The translations under genes were made by a program, and so were the position numbers. From a virus, in the IMG/VR virus record IMGVR_UViG_3300002835_000605, positions 1 to 34,497 of that record: a stretch of DNA of 34,497 bases; one strand, given 5' to 3'. The stretch's first letter is position 1. Each line of letters begins with the position of its first letter. Shown piece after piece: positions 1 through 9,000 of this stretch. The notes beneath the pieces are model-generated. The model was not told the DNA's origin. It saw nothing but the letters and a program-made list of their open reading frames with translations, and made no database searches.

Positions 1-132
1 ACCTTCGATTACCAGAACCAGTCTGGTATCTCGATCGGTAAGATCTTCGGTCTCCGCAAGCCGAAGTACAACAGCGATGTCACTGCCAACGTCCAAGACT
101 TTGGCGTGATCGCGCTCGACACGGCCGTCTAA
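1..132 (+). CDS. Major capsid protein, C-terminal fragment (probable)
   Basis: The first 43 codons form an open frame that runs in from outside the window and ends at a TAA (130-132). The visible C-terminus reads through GISIGKIFGLRKPKY and ends in IALDTAV. I call it the major capsid protein because of position: it is followed at once by a very strong terminator, as is usual after the capsid gene, and then by head-completion and connector genes. The sequence alone is too short to prove the family. A minor head protein is the main alternative. Confidence 0.55.
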   Translation, partial: TFDYQNQSGISIGKIFGLRKPKYNSDVTANVQDFGVIALDTAV

Positions 133-139
133 GCTGTGA

Positions 140-179
140 GGGGGGCCCTCTCTTCGGAGGGGGCTCCCCGCTCTTTGTA
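140..179 (+). terminator. Intrinsic terminator after the capsid gene
   Basis: Bases 140-152 pair with 157-169 over 13 base pairs (two of them G-U), closed by a UUCG tetraloop (153-156), and are followed by GCTCTTTGT. UUCG-capped GC-rich hairpins are typical strong terminators. It sits 7 bases after the stop of the upstream gene and ahead of the GTG start at 192. It would let the capsid gene be expressed more strongly than the genes behind it, with partial read-through feeding the rest of the late operon. Confidence 0.85.
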
Positions 180-191
180 CCAGGAGGTTCT

Positions 192-584
192 GTGAAGGTC
201 ATTTCAGACCGAGAAATTCGGGTAGCTACTCTCAGCGGTGCTTGCGTTTTGTTTCTTCCGGGTGTTGAGCGAGAGGTATCTGATGAAATCGGATTACTAG
301 CTCTTCAGCAGGGAGCGAAACAGGTAACAACTGATAAAAAACCCGAACCAGCAGCAGAACCCTCAGGCATAACGATAGATAATGTCCCTTCCGTAGAAGA
401 GTTCGAGGAAGTCCATACGCTGGATGATGTTATTACTGGGATCGAAAAGCTCGTTGAGAGCGGCGACCCAGATGATTTCAAGTCTGACGGAGCGCCAAAG
501 GCAGCCGCATTGAACCGCGTTGTCGGGCGAACAGTCAGCACCGAAGATCGAGAAGCGGCTTGGGAGGCGTTCCTTCATTCGTGA
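192..584 (+). CDS. Small virion-region protein, head completion (hypothetical)
   Basis: A 130-residue acidic protein starting at GTG (192), with AGGAGG at 182-187 as ribosome-binding site. The N-terminal third is compact (ISDREIRVATLSGACVLF, then a PGVEREV turn). Residues 45-65 are a proline/alanine/glutamate linker. The C-terminal third carries FKSDGAPKAAALNRVVG followed by STEDREAAW, a pattern I associate with small phage proteins coded between capsid and connector genes. Its role is not established; a head-stabilising or head-completion function fits the position. The stop codon TGA (582-584) is the first part of the GAGGT Shine-Dalgarno of the next gene, so the two are probably translationally coupled. 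Confidence 0.8.
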   Translation: MKVISDREIRVATLSGACVLFLPGVEREVSDEIGLLALQQGAKQVTTDKKPEPAAEPSGITIDNVPSVEEFEEVHTLDDVITGIEKLVESGDPDDFKSDGAPKAAALNRVVGRTVSTEDREAAWEAFLHS

Positions 585-592
585 GGTAGACC

Positions 593-1303
593 ATGGCTGT
601 CACCGTACAAAGCGTTATTGACCGAGTTCAAAAGACCCTGCAGGACACCACGGGTGTTCGTTGGCCAGTGGTGGATGAACTCGTACTCTGGGTCAATGAT
701 GCCCAGCGTGAAATCGCCCTTTTAAAGCCGGACGCTTCGGCTAAGAACACTACTATTACCCTCGTAGCCGGTACCAAGCAGGAGATCCCTAGCGACGGTA
801 ATCGACTTCTTCGCGTTGTCCGAAATATGTCCGCCGCTACAAACGGCGTAGGCAAACGAGCTGTCCGTATTGTTTCGCGCGAAGTGCTCGATGCTCAGAC
901 TCCAGACTGGCACGATCCGCTCGTAGCCGGTGATGCTTCGCATGCTGCGGTTATCAAACATTACATCTACGACGAGGCAAACCCACGTAACTTTTACGTG
1001 TACCCCGGCGTTGCGTCGCCAGCAGCGTCGTACGTAGAGATTATTTATTCGGCTAATCCGACCACGGTTGCCCAGAACGGGAACTTAGATATCCCTGATA
1101 TCTTTGCAAACGCCGTGATGAACTACGTCCTCTATATGGCGTACATGAAGGACGCTGAGTATGCTGGTAACCAGCAGCGGGCTTCTTCGCACTTCCAGCT
1201 GTTTATGTCTTCCATCACCGGTAAGGCGCAGCTAGACGCTATTACTTCGCCTAACTTCGACGCTAGCCGACAAGTAACGTCTGTCCCAGCTGTAGCGGGG
1301 TAA
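593..1303 (+). CDS. Head-tail adaptor protein (DUF6682-like)
   Basis: A 236-residue protein starting at ATG 593 behind GAGGT. The beginning, VQSVIDRVQKTLQD then RWPVVDELVLWVNDAQREI, is the signature of phage adaptor proteins annotated as DUF6682. These occupy the place of the T7 tail tubular protein A or P22 gp4 and sit between portal and tail nozzle. The remainder is mixed alpha/beta with a Tyr-rich stretch (KHYIYDEANPRNFYVYP) and a helical C-terminal third (FANAVMNYVLYMAYMKDAEYA) typical of connector rings. The family is recognised from memory of its pattern. A paralogous-looking connector protein follows 6 bases later. Confidence 0.75.
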   Translation: MAVTVQSVIDRVQKTLQDTTGVRWPVVDELVLWVNDAQREIALLKPDASAKNTTITLVAGTKQEIPSDGNRLLRVVRNMSAATNGVGKRAVRIVSREVLDAQTPDWHDPLVAGDASHAAVIKHYIYDEANPRNFYVYPGVASPAASYVEIIYSANPTTVAQNGNLDIPDIFANAVMNYVLYMAYMKDAEYAGNQQRASSHFQLFMSSITGKAQLDAITSPNFDASRQVTSVPAVAG

Positions 1304-1309
1304 TAACTC

Positions 1310-1993
1310 ATGGCGCTCTATGAGTCGCTCCTGCCAGAGATCATCCCGATGGTGCCGGGTTGCCCCGACACGCTTATCGAGAACAATATCCGCGCAGCGG
1401 TTATTGAGCTTTGCGAAAAAGCAGCTGTGCTGCAAGCCGAATTAGACCCTGTTACCACAATTGCTGGCATCTACGAATATGATCTTGAGCCGCCTACCGA
1501 TACGGTAGTGCACAAGATCATGTGGGTAGTTCATGACGGCAAAGAGATTGAGCCAATCAGCACTAATCTCTTAGAGCAACGTAAGCAGAACTGGCGTGAC
1601 GCCGACAATCGTGGAACTCCGGAGTACTTCGTAAAGACCAGTCAGTCACTGTTCTGGATGGTACCGGTACCAAACGAAACTAAAGCGTCTAGTACCATTT
1701 TGCGGGTGCAGCTGAAACCCACTCAAACTTCTACCACCGCTGATGACGAGCTGATGTCGGAGTACCGCGACACCATCGTCAACGGTGCTCTGTTTCGTTT
1801 ATTGCGTTTGCCTAGCAAAGACTGGACTGACTTTGCTGGGGCACAGGTGTACGGGTCTTTGTTTGCTGAGGGCATAGCCCAAGCAGACAGACGCGCACGA
1901 AACGCTGATGCGGGAATTGCTAGGAAGGTAGCGTATGGCGGCATTCACTCCTCTTTCTCACGTCGTAGGAACCGGTACGGTAGCGGCGGTTGA
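1310..1993 (+). CDS. Head-tail connector / tail adaptor protein
   Basis: A 227-residue protein with the layout of a second connector-ring component. It has an N-terminal helical segment (LIENNIRAAVIELCEKAAVL), a central beta-rich part with YEYDLEPPTDTVVHKIMWV, and a C-terminal helical part (LMSEYRDTIVNGALFRLLRL then AQVYGSLFAEGIAQADRR) of the kind seen in adaptor proteins that form rings under the portal. The tail is basic and Gly/Ser/Arg-rich. The start at ATG 1310 follows GGGGT. The last 59 bases overlap the next gene in another frame, so the C-terminal 19 residues are doubly coded. The exact family is uncertain; a role in the portal-tail junction is inferred from fold pattern and position. 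Confidence 0.7.
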   Translation: MALYESLLPEIIPMVPGCPDTLIENNIRAAVIELCEKAAVLQAELDPVTTIAGIYEYDLEPPTDTVVHKIMWVVHDGKEIEPISTNLLEQRKQNWRDADNRGTPEYFVKTSQSLFWMVPVPNETKASSTILRVQLKPTQTSTTADDELMSEYRDTIVNGALFRLLRLPSKDWTDFAGAQVYGSLFAEGIAQADRRARNADAGIARKVAYGGIHSSFSRRRNRYGSGG

Positions 1994-2390
1994 GCCGATC
2001 GTATCTGACATACGTAGGGAGTGGGATTGGGTTAAACCAGGTGTAGAAGAGATCCTTCGTAACGCGAAGACTTTGACATACCGGGCCGAAGATGTGTACG
2101 CGGCGTGTGTAAATGGACAAGCCGTGTTGTGGGTTACAAGTGAAGGGTTCGTAGTCTCTACAACAGAGGTCGATAACTTCACCGGAAAGAAGACAATGTT
2201 TCTTTGGCTCGCGTGGGCCAAGGAGAAGGGGAATAGTTTGGTATCTAGGTACCAGTCGTTCTTCGAGCGCGTTGCCAGAGAAGCGGGGTATAGCTACTTA
2301 GAGACAAGATCCCCGTTTTTAGGTCTGATGTCGCACTTGGAAACGAACGGGTGGACTGTAGATACAGTTGTATATACGAGGGCACTATGA
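1935..2390 (+). CDS. GNAT-fold small protein (T7 gp13-like)
   Basis: A 151-residue protein whose ATG (1935) is preceded by AGGAAGG at 1922-1928, which supports this start despite the 59-base overlap with the upstream gene. The pattern matches the small phage proteins with a GNAT acetyltransferase-like fold, to which T7 internal virion protein A belongs: an IRREWDWVKPGVEEIL helix, then EDVYAACVNGQAVLWV, a second strand pair, a helix ending in FFERVAREAGYSYLETRS, and a final strand GWTVDTVVYTRAL. I see no convincing acetyl-CoA binding loop (Q/RxxGxG/A), so enzymatic activity is doubtful and an assembly role is as likely. The stop overlaps the next start (ATGA). Confidence 0.7.
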   Translation: MAAFTPLSHVVGTGTVAAVEPIVSDIRREWDWVKPGVEEILRNAKTLTYRAEDVYAACVNGQAVLWVTSEGFVVSTTEVDNFTGKKTMFLWLAWAKEKGNSLVSRYQSFFERVAREAGYSYLETRSPFLGLMSHLETNGWTVDTVVYTRAL

Positions 2391-3172
2391 GCAGCAAACC
2401 GAAGGCAGCAGACTATAAGCCAAGTGAAGCTGAAAAAGCTTCCGCCTCAGTTGCTATGGCGGAGTACGAGTACTTCAAACAGAAGTACGATCCGTTGCTG
2501 CAGGAGATGCGCGATAAATCGCTAACCGAAGACGTACAGTCCAGTCTTCGTGGCCGTGCTAACGCAGACGTTATGCAGGCAATCTCTACGCCTAGCCTTC
2601 AACAAGCCACTAGCAGCACTGCTGCTAGCGATATGGCGCAAGCACTGACTAGCCAACTTAACACCGCTAACGTTTCGGCCAAGCAAGTTCAGAATACTAT
2701 GCAGACAGGCGTACTCGGCACTGCTCGCGGGCAAGCTGCTGACGCTCAATCCGGCATGGCTCAAGCTAGTCGGCTAGCTACGTCCTCTGCACTGGAACGC
2801 GCTCGCGCCAATCAGCAGGTAGCTCAAGCTAAGCAAACTGCTGCTGCCCAGATAGCATCGACCGCTATTGCTCAGGCTGGCGAAAACATCGCTAGCGGCG
2901 GTAAATGGTACGCTCCAAAAGACGCTAAAACCGGCCAGTTAGTTACCGGCGTTGGCGATCGGTTACGCTACAGTACGTACGGAAGCACTACGTATGGGCA
3001 ACAAAACCAACCTCAGTCGTTAGGTGGTACGCCATTATTCGTACCTACTTCTCCGCTTGGGTTTTATTCTCCTACCGGAGGAGCTTCTGCTTTTAATGCA
3101 GCCACCCCAACTGTTAAAAAGTCTGATCTTGTTTCTACACCAGTAGTCGGCATGTTTGCTCCGCGAGGCTAA
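2387..3172 (+). CDS. Internal virion protein (T7 gp14-like position)
   Basis: A 261-residue protein. I place the start at ATG 2387, overlapping the previous stop as ATGA with GAGGGC 4 bases upstream, rather than at the in-frame GTG 2351. The first 70 residues are charged and helical (MAEYEYFKQKYDPLLQEMRD). Residues 75-180 are a long Ala/Gln/Ser/Thr-rich helix with almost no bulky residues. The last 80 residues are Gly/Pro/Tyr-rich and probably unstructured. This composition, together with two further Gln/Ala-rich proteins and a giant protein after it, matches the ejection-protein block of T7-like phages, whose products line the head core and form the trans-envelope channel. Family assignment is by position and composition only. 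Confidence 0.65.
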   Translation: MSSKPKAADYKPSEAEKASASVAMAEYEYFKQKYDPLLQEMRDKSLTEDVQSSLRGRANADVMQAISTPSLQQATSSTAASDMAQALTSQLNTANVSAKQVQNTMQTGVLGTARGQAADAQSGMAQASRLATSSALERARANQQVAQAKQTAAAQIASTAIAQAGENIASGGKWYAPKDAKTGQLVTGVGDRLRYSTYGSTTYGQQNQPQSLGGTPLFVPTSPLGFYSPTGGASAFNAATPTVKKSDLVSTPVVGMFAPRG

Positions 3173-3175
3173 GAA

Positions 3176-3781
3176 ATGATATCCACTTTGTCTCCTGAAG
3201 TTATGGAAGCTTTGCGGCAGCAACAAGCCGTATCTGGCGGCGGCGGATCTACTTACGTCTCGCTCCCAAACGTATCAGACCCGGAACAAGCGTACGCTAA
3301 CCTCACGCGTCAAGAGTACCTTGACTACGTAAAGAACTACCGTGGGTTTGAAGAAGAGCTTATTAATAAAGCGCGTACCGATAAAACTCTTATAGAGCAA
3401 GCCCGAAAAGACGTGGGAGCCGCTTCTGCGCTTACGCAAGGCGTAGCGTCTCGCAATGCTCAGCGTTACGGAGTTGCTCTAACGCCAGCGCAAATCCAGC
3501 AGCAGGAACTCCGTTTGCAGCGTGCTAATACGCTCGGCGGTATTCAGTCAGTTAATGACGCTAAAATTGCTCAACGTGAAGCTAACACGGCCTTGCTTGC
3601 TGACCTAATTAACATTGGCCAGGGCGTAAATCGCGCTTCGCAGCAGCAACTTGGTTCAGCAGCAGCGGACGCTACAGCTCGCAAAAATGCTTACACACAG
3701 GCAAAAGCAGCGTCTAAAGCCAATACTTATTCAACTATCGGTTCGCTCGCTTCAGCAGCGATCCTTGCGTTTGCATTCTGA
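3176..3781 (+). CDS. Internal virion protein, small, with hydrophobic C-terminus
   Basis: A 201-residue protein that starts at ATG 3176, behind GAGG at 3165-3168. After a short N-terminal helix and a SGGGGSTY linker it is almost entirely Ala/Gln/Arg-rich helix. It ends in a short hydrophobic stretch (IGSLASAAILAFAF) long enough to insert into or associate with a membrane. This fits a component of the ejected channel, since T7 gp14 is the outer-membrane member of that set. It lies between two other ejection-type genes with gaps of 3 and 8 bases. Its TGA stop is fused to the GAGGT ribosome-binding site of the next gene. Confidence 0.65.
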   Translation: MISTLSPEVMEALRQQQAVSGGGGSTYVSLPNVSDPEQAYANLTRQEYLDYVKNYRGFEEELINKARTDKTLIEQARKDVGAASALTQGVASRNAQRYGVALTPAQIQQQELRLQRANTLGGIQSVNDAKIAQREANTALLADLINIGQGVNRASQQQLGSAAADATARKNAYTQAKAASKANTYSTIGSLASAAILAFAF

Positions 3782-3789
3782 GGTAAGCC

Positions 3790-6075
3790 ATGGCTGACAA
3801 TATTGGTAGCGCAATCCTGGCTGGTATCCAAGGTGTGCAACAAAACGCACGCCAGCGGCAAGCTATGCTTTTGCAAGAACAAGAGCTAGATCTGGCGCGT
3901 CAGCGTTCAGCTCGAGAAGATGAACAGCTAAAGATTCAGCAAGAGCAGCTTGGCATCAACAAAGATGTAAATGCTAGAGCGCAACAGCAGCAGACTGAGT
4001 TGCTGCGTACAAACGCAAAGACTCGTCTAACGGAAGATTCCGACCGCGTGTTTGGCAGAGCGCAGAGCCTTGGCATCATCAAGCGCGATGGGAGCATCGA
4101 CCGTGAGGCTTTGGCCAAAGGTATTAAGAGCGGCGACCGTCAGTACATCGGCGTTGTCGCAGACATCCTGAACGTTAACAAAGCAGAAGAGAATTTAAAC
4201 CGTGGGAAGTTTGACCCTACAGACTTCCGATTTACTGGGGTAGATCCAGAAGCCTTGAAGCAAGGCAGACTAATTGCTACCGGGCAATATAGCGACGGTC
4301 GCCAGGGAGTGTTTACTGCACAGGGCGGATCTGAGCCAAACGAGAATGTGATTAATACGTCTGTCGACGAAGGCGTTGATCTTGCTATTGAAGCGCTTCA
4401 GATGCGCGTTATTCCTAATTCAAATATGGGCGCCACAAGCGCCGAGTCTCGTTTGAATGTTGGAAGAAACGTTGGCGGAACTATTGCCGACGCGTTTAGC
4501 AACGTGTCTCCGGTGTACGCGCGTCGAAGCGGCGCACGTACAGTGCTTAATGCCGTAGACGCCAGCGGGCTACCAGTAGAAGCAAGCCGCACGGTTATTG
4601 CGCAGCTTGCTGCTATTAAAGACCCTAAGCAGAAGCAGGAGTTTCTTTGGAACTTGTCCAGAGAACTCGGCGTAGAAGCAGAAGTTAAAACGCAAGGCGG
4701 TCTTTCTTCGTCAAGGTTGGGAGAAGACCGAGAAAGATTGCTGCCAGGCACTGGCGGAACACCCATTACTGTACCAGTAACTATAAAGGCAAGCGATAAG
4801 GTTCGTGGTCTAGATATTCAGTTGAGTAAAAAACGCGCTGAAGCAGACAAACTGCCAGTTGATTCCCCAGCAAGGGAACGTCTTGAATTGGAAATTACGG
4901 ATCTTAACACCCAACGCGGCGAGTTTATCCGTGGTGAAAACGAACGCGTTTGGACTGGTTTTGAAACAGAAAGCAAACGCATTAAAGAAGCCTCTGCTCG
5001 TCCAAATGCTACCGCAGAGACAAAGAGCTTTTGGTCTAAAAAGCAGCAAGACCTGGACGCAAAGAAACAAGCATTCATTAAGGCAGGCGGCTACACGCCT
5101 GTTATGCGTACCACTGACTATGCTGCGTTAGAACAAAATGTGCTGTCTAAAATTAAGCAGCTGTCGCCCGGCGAAATTGCTACGGCGGTTCAGAATGGGC
5201 AGCTTAAGTTCTCTGAGACAGACGTACGTGCCATGCGCGCAAGACTTTCTGAGTCTGGAGCTGGCTCGGTTAACGCGGTTGCAAAGGCGCACCCAAAAGA
5301 AGAGATCATTGGGTCATTTGCTATTGCTTATGCGCAGTCTACTAACCCAGCGCAGCAACAAAGTCTTCTTACTATGATTGCCAACACCGCTGAAACTGGT
5401 AGTCCGTTCTTGAGTGACGCAGCCCGTCGCGAAATGGACCTACAAGAACAGCGTATGGCAGTTGATCTTGAGACAGCTCGCCTTCGTGCGAGTACGTCTG
5501 CTAACGAAGTTAAGCTTGCGAATATACAGGCTTTAGACAGAACACTTGTTGAGAGCGGCAACAATCTCAATCGTACAGAAGATGGTAAGCCAGTAAAAAC
5601 AACTCTAGATGATGCTCGTAGATGGGCTATTGCATCTCAGCCTAGAAACCAATTTGTTATAGGACAAATGGCCCGACTAGATCCTGTTGCTGCCCAGCAA
5701 GCCTATAAAGTGCATATTGGGCAGGCTTCACAGGCAGCTGCTACCATATTTGACGAGATGCCTAGCGGCGGTTTTTTAGGCCCGGCTAAAGACGTCCTTT
5801 ATTCTTGGTTTGGCGATAAGCCTACAGTTGATACTATGGCGCAGCGTTTAGAAAACGTACGAGTTGTTAAAGAAAAAGGAAGCGACGGAGTAGAACGCGT
5901 AAAGTCGCTATACCTCGTTAATAGAAGTACTGGCCGACAACAGGGTAAAGAGCTGACAGCCTCTCAGATCCAGAACATGGATGGCGGTCCAGAGTTGTTT
6001 GCGATCCTTTCAACAGCCGGTGTGATCAACGATAACATAGCTTCATCTCGTGCCGCCGCTAACGCTAAGCAGTAA
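3790..6075 (+). CDS. Internal virion protein (T7 gp15-like position)
   Basis: A 761-residue protein, mostly helical. It opens with SAILAGIQGVQQNARQRQ and a Gln/Arg-rich coiled coil to about residue 75. A mixed region follows (120-260), then a long charged helical region with many Lys/Glu/Gln (330-470), and a C-terminal third with ATIFDEMPSGGFLGP before a final helical segment. Size and position directly ahead of the giant ejection protein match T7 gp15, the middle component of the ejected periplasmic tube. I see no enzymatic motif and no lytic transglycosylase signature. The start at ATG 3790 has GAGGT. The TAA stop is followed by a poor ribosome-binding site for the next gene. Confidence 0.65.
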   Translation: MADNIGSAILAGIQGVQQNARQRQAMLLQEQELDLARQRSAREDEQLKIQQEQLGINKDVNARAQQQQTELLRTNAKTRLTEDSDRVFGRAQSLGIIKRDGSIDREALAKGIKSGDRQYIGVVADILNVNKAEENLNRGKFDPTDFRFTGVDPEALKQGRLIATGQYSDGRQGVFTAQGGSEPNENVINTSVDEGVDLAIEALQMRVIPNSNMGATSAESRLNVGRNVGGTIADAFSNVSPVYARRSGARTVLNAVDASGLPVEASRTVIAQLAAIKDPKQKQEFLWNLSRELGVEAEVKTQGGLSSSRLGEDRERLLPGTGGTPITVPVTIKASDKVRGLDIQLSKKRAEADKLPVDSPARERLELEITDLNTQRGEFIRGENERVWTGFETESKRIKEASARPNATAETKSFWSKKQQDLDAKKQAFIKAGGYTPVMRTTDYAALEQNVLSKIKQLSPGEIATAVQNGQLKFSETDVRAMRARLSESGAGSVNAVAKAHPKEEIIGSFAIAYAQSTNPAQQQSLLTMIANTAETGSPFLSDAARREMDLQEQRMAVDLETARLRASTSANEVKLANIQALDRTLVESGNNLNRTEDGKPVKTTLDDARRWAIASQPRNQFVIGQMARLDPVAAQQAYKVHIGQASQAAATIFDEMPSGGFLGPAKDVLYSWFGDKPTVDTMAQRLENVRVVKEKGSDGVERVKSLYLVNRSTGRQQGKELTASQIQNMDGGPELFAILSTAGVINDNIASSRAAANAKQ

Positions 6076-6083
6076 CTAAACGC

Positions 6084-9000
6084 ATGGCCGAAAGAACACT
6101 AGTCCTTCCGGAGCAAGAGGATCAGTTCACGTCTTTTTTACGGGACGTGTACTCATCTACTCCAGAGGAAGATGCGCAGTTCCAAAGATTTGCTGCTGGG
6201 GAGAACGCTCCGCAGCTACCAACTGCGCCTGGCAACTTGCAAGAAGTATTTAGCGCCGGTATTGAGTCCGGTGTTCAAGGACTAACAGCAGATCTTGAAT
6301 ACTTTAAAGCGCTTGGCAACACCCTTATGGGGGACGAACAAGCCGCTGCTTTAAATATCCAAGAGGCTCGACTCCGTGAGGAGTTTGCTGCAGCGCCAGT
6401 ACAAGGTCTCGATACGTTTGAACAGTTCTTAGACCAGCCTACATTCGGCGGGTTTATTGAACAGGCAACCAAAAGTTTTGGCCAGGTTCTGCCATCAGCC
6501 GCGCTATCTATAGCGGGTGCCGGTACCGGTGCTATTACAGCCGCCGTCGGCCGTGGCGTACTTAATCAGGTCAACAAGCAGGTTGCCAAGCGAATCATAA
6601 AAGACTCCGTTGAGCGTACTGCCAACGGCGTTGCTGATCCTGTCGAACAACAAATTGCAGAGCTGGCTTATGGTTCTCTCCGCACGGCCGCTAAGCGTGG
6701 CGCTATAGGTGGTGCATTCGCTGCCGAATATGCGCCTATGTCGGGTAGCAATTTGTCCGAGGCTCTCGAAGCCGGACAGCCACTTGACCAGGCCAACGCG
6801 CTACGGGCCGCTGCTATCGGCATTCCGCAAGCAGCAATCGGCGTCGGTAGTGAGTACGCATTACTTAAGCTGATCGGCGAGCAAGCCACTAAGCGTGCCG
6901 CTGTTGAAGGCGGCGTATTTGCAAACTTTGCGAAGCGGTTAGGCACCGGTGCGCTCCAAGGCGGTGCTATCGAAGCCACCACTGAAGTAGCTCAAGAAGG
7001 CATTAGCGTCCTAAACCGCGCTGACCTAGACCCGCTATTTACTGCAGAAGACGCCAAGATGCGTCTCGCAGAAGCTGCGTTTGCTGGTTTCTTTGGCGGT
7101 GCTGCTCCTGGCGGTGCTGGTGGCGCTATAGGCGGAACGCTAGACGCTGTGTCGTCTATGAAGCCTGGCCAAGGAGTGCTTACTAATGTAGGCAACATTG
7201 TAGAAAAGGCTAAAGGCTTCCTAGAAACAGCTCGCGGGCAGCGCGTTGATCAGCAGATCAACAACGAGCAGTTCGGCGATGTGGCGGCTGGCTTAACAAC
7301 TCCCGAGTCTGAAGGCGACATCGACGCTCAGCTCCGTGCGATGGTTGATCCGTCTAGCGGCAAAAAAGCCGTGTGGATTGCTGGTGCCGCTCCAAAATTT
7401 AACGCTCCGCAAAACCGGGTTAAGACGGCTAGCATTAATGGAACACTGGCATATTCAGCATTTGTCCCAGGCCGAGGCACAATCGTCTCTACTGACGAAG
7501 ACGTAGTGCGCGAAGTTATTGCAGCCGGTGCATCAGATAAGGCCTTGCAGATCGCCCTTGGTTATAGCGCCGTAAAAGATTATTCCGCTCCCGGTGACAT
7601 TGTTGTTCAGGCACTCGACCGTAACGGTCGGGTCATCTCTGAAGAAGTCACGTCGCCAGAGGGGGTAAGTGCTGCTTTCGAAGCCGCTCGTAATCTGATG
7701 CCCGAAGGTGGCAGCATCCAACAGACTACTGTAGAAAAGGCGCTCGAAGATCGTAAGCGCCGCTTTGAGTCAGAGCAGCGAGTCGAGGTTCGTGACATTG
7801 ACTTGTCTGACGAACAGACCGACGAGACAGACGCTGACCAGGTAGAGATGTTCGGCCAAGGCGTGCAAGCCGTAGAGGGGCAACGCACAGTTGTTCGAGC
7901 GTATGGTCGTAAGACTGACCCGAACCGAGTGTTTGATAACACACAGTCCGCCCGTGCCTCTTACGACACGGTGTTCGGTGAGACTAACTGGGCTGACCCG
8001 CGTTTCGCGTCTATGACCGAAGCGATGCTTAACGCTGCTGTAAATGAGCAGCGCAGTAACCCAGACTCAGCGGTATCTATTGAAGACACGCCAGATGGTG
8101 GGTATCAAATCGTTCGCGATGATTTTGGCGATCTGTTCCGCTCAATTGATACGGCTGGCAACGAAGTACGTCTAAATCTCCCTGAGTTTTTACGTTCTGC
8201 CATACAGAGAGCACGCCGAAGCAAGTACGCTCAGAACTCTCGCGTTACTATTGTTGGCCCAGACGGAAAAAAGTCAGCCGTAAACCTTGTTGACCTTACT
8301 GCGGCTGGGCAGCGCTTACTAGAAGGCCGTGAAGGATCTGGGTTTCAGTTGCGCCAAGACCCACGTACCGGCGCTACATACGTATCTCCAGAAGCAGCCG
8401 CCAGGGCTGGTTTGCTTGAAGTCTTGGGCGATTTGGCTGTTGAAGGGTACGATGTACAGATCGATGGGCAGTCGCTTTTCCCTGGCTTCCAGCTGACGCC
8501 TGACCGTAATCAGGCTGCTGCTGGCCGTATCCCTGCTCGATTAGGCAACGTAACTGCGGCAGTTATTGGCGGCCGTCAGCGATCTTTGAACGATCTTCTG
8601 AACCCCGTCCAAGAGTCGGTGATGACGGCAGAAGAGCGCCAAGCTGCGCTTGCTGCTGAACCGCTCGGCCCGCCAAGAGATGATGTTTCAGACGGCCGTA
8701 CCGAAACAGAACGTATGATCGAGTCGAGCGTTACGGGCGGTGAGCTCCTAACGCCGATGAACATCGACACGCCGCGCTCAGCTATTGATCTGCGCGCTGG
8801 TCGTGCTCCTACTACTGTAAGCCCGTTGGCCGAAAGACGCTCGGCGCAAGAGCGTATCTCTAACGCCATCAACAGCATGGTCGGCGATATTGTTCGCGAC
8901 CTGTTTGACTCGCTCAAGTTTGCCGACCCGCCGCATATTTTTACGTTCGCTGAACTCATAGCTATGTCGGATGACCAGCTATTGCAGCTGTTTGGCGGCG

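Noticed and set aside
2351-2386. A 12-codon N-terminal extension of the internal virion protein at 2387.
   Set aside because: It would lie inside the upstream gene and has no ribosome-binding site; the ATGA at 2387 has one and fits the coupling pattern of the operon.
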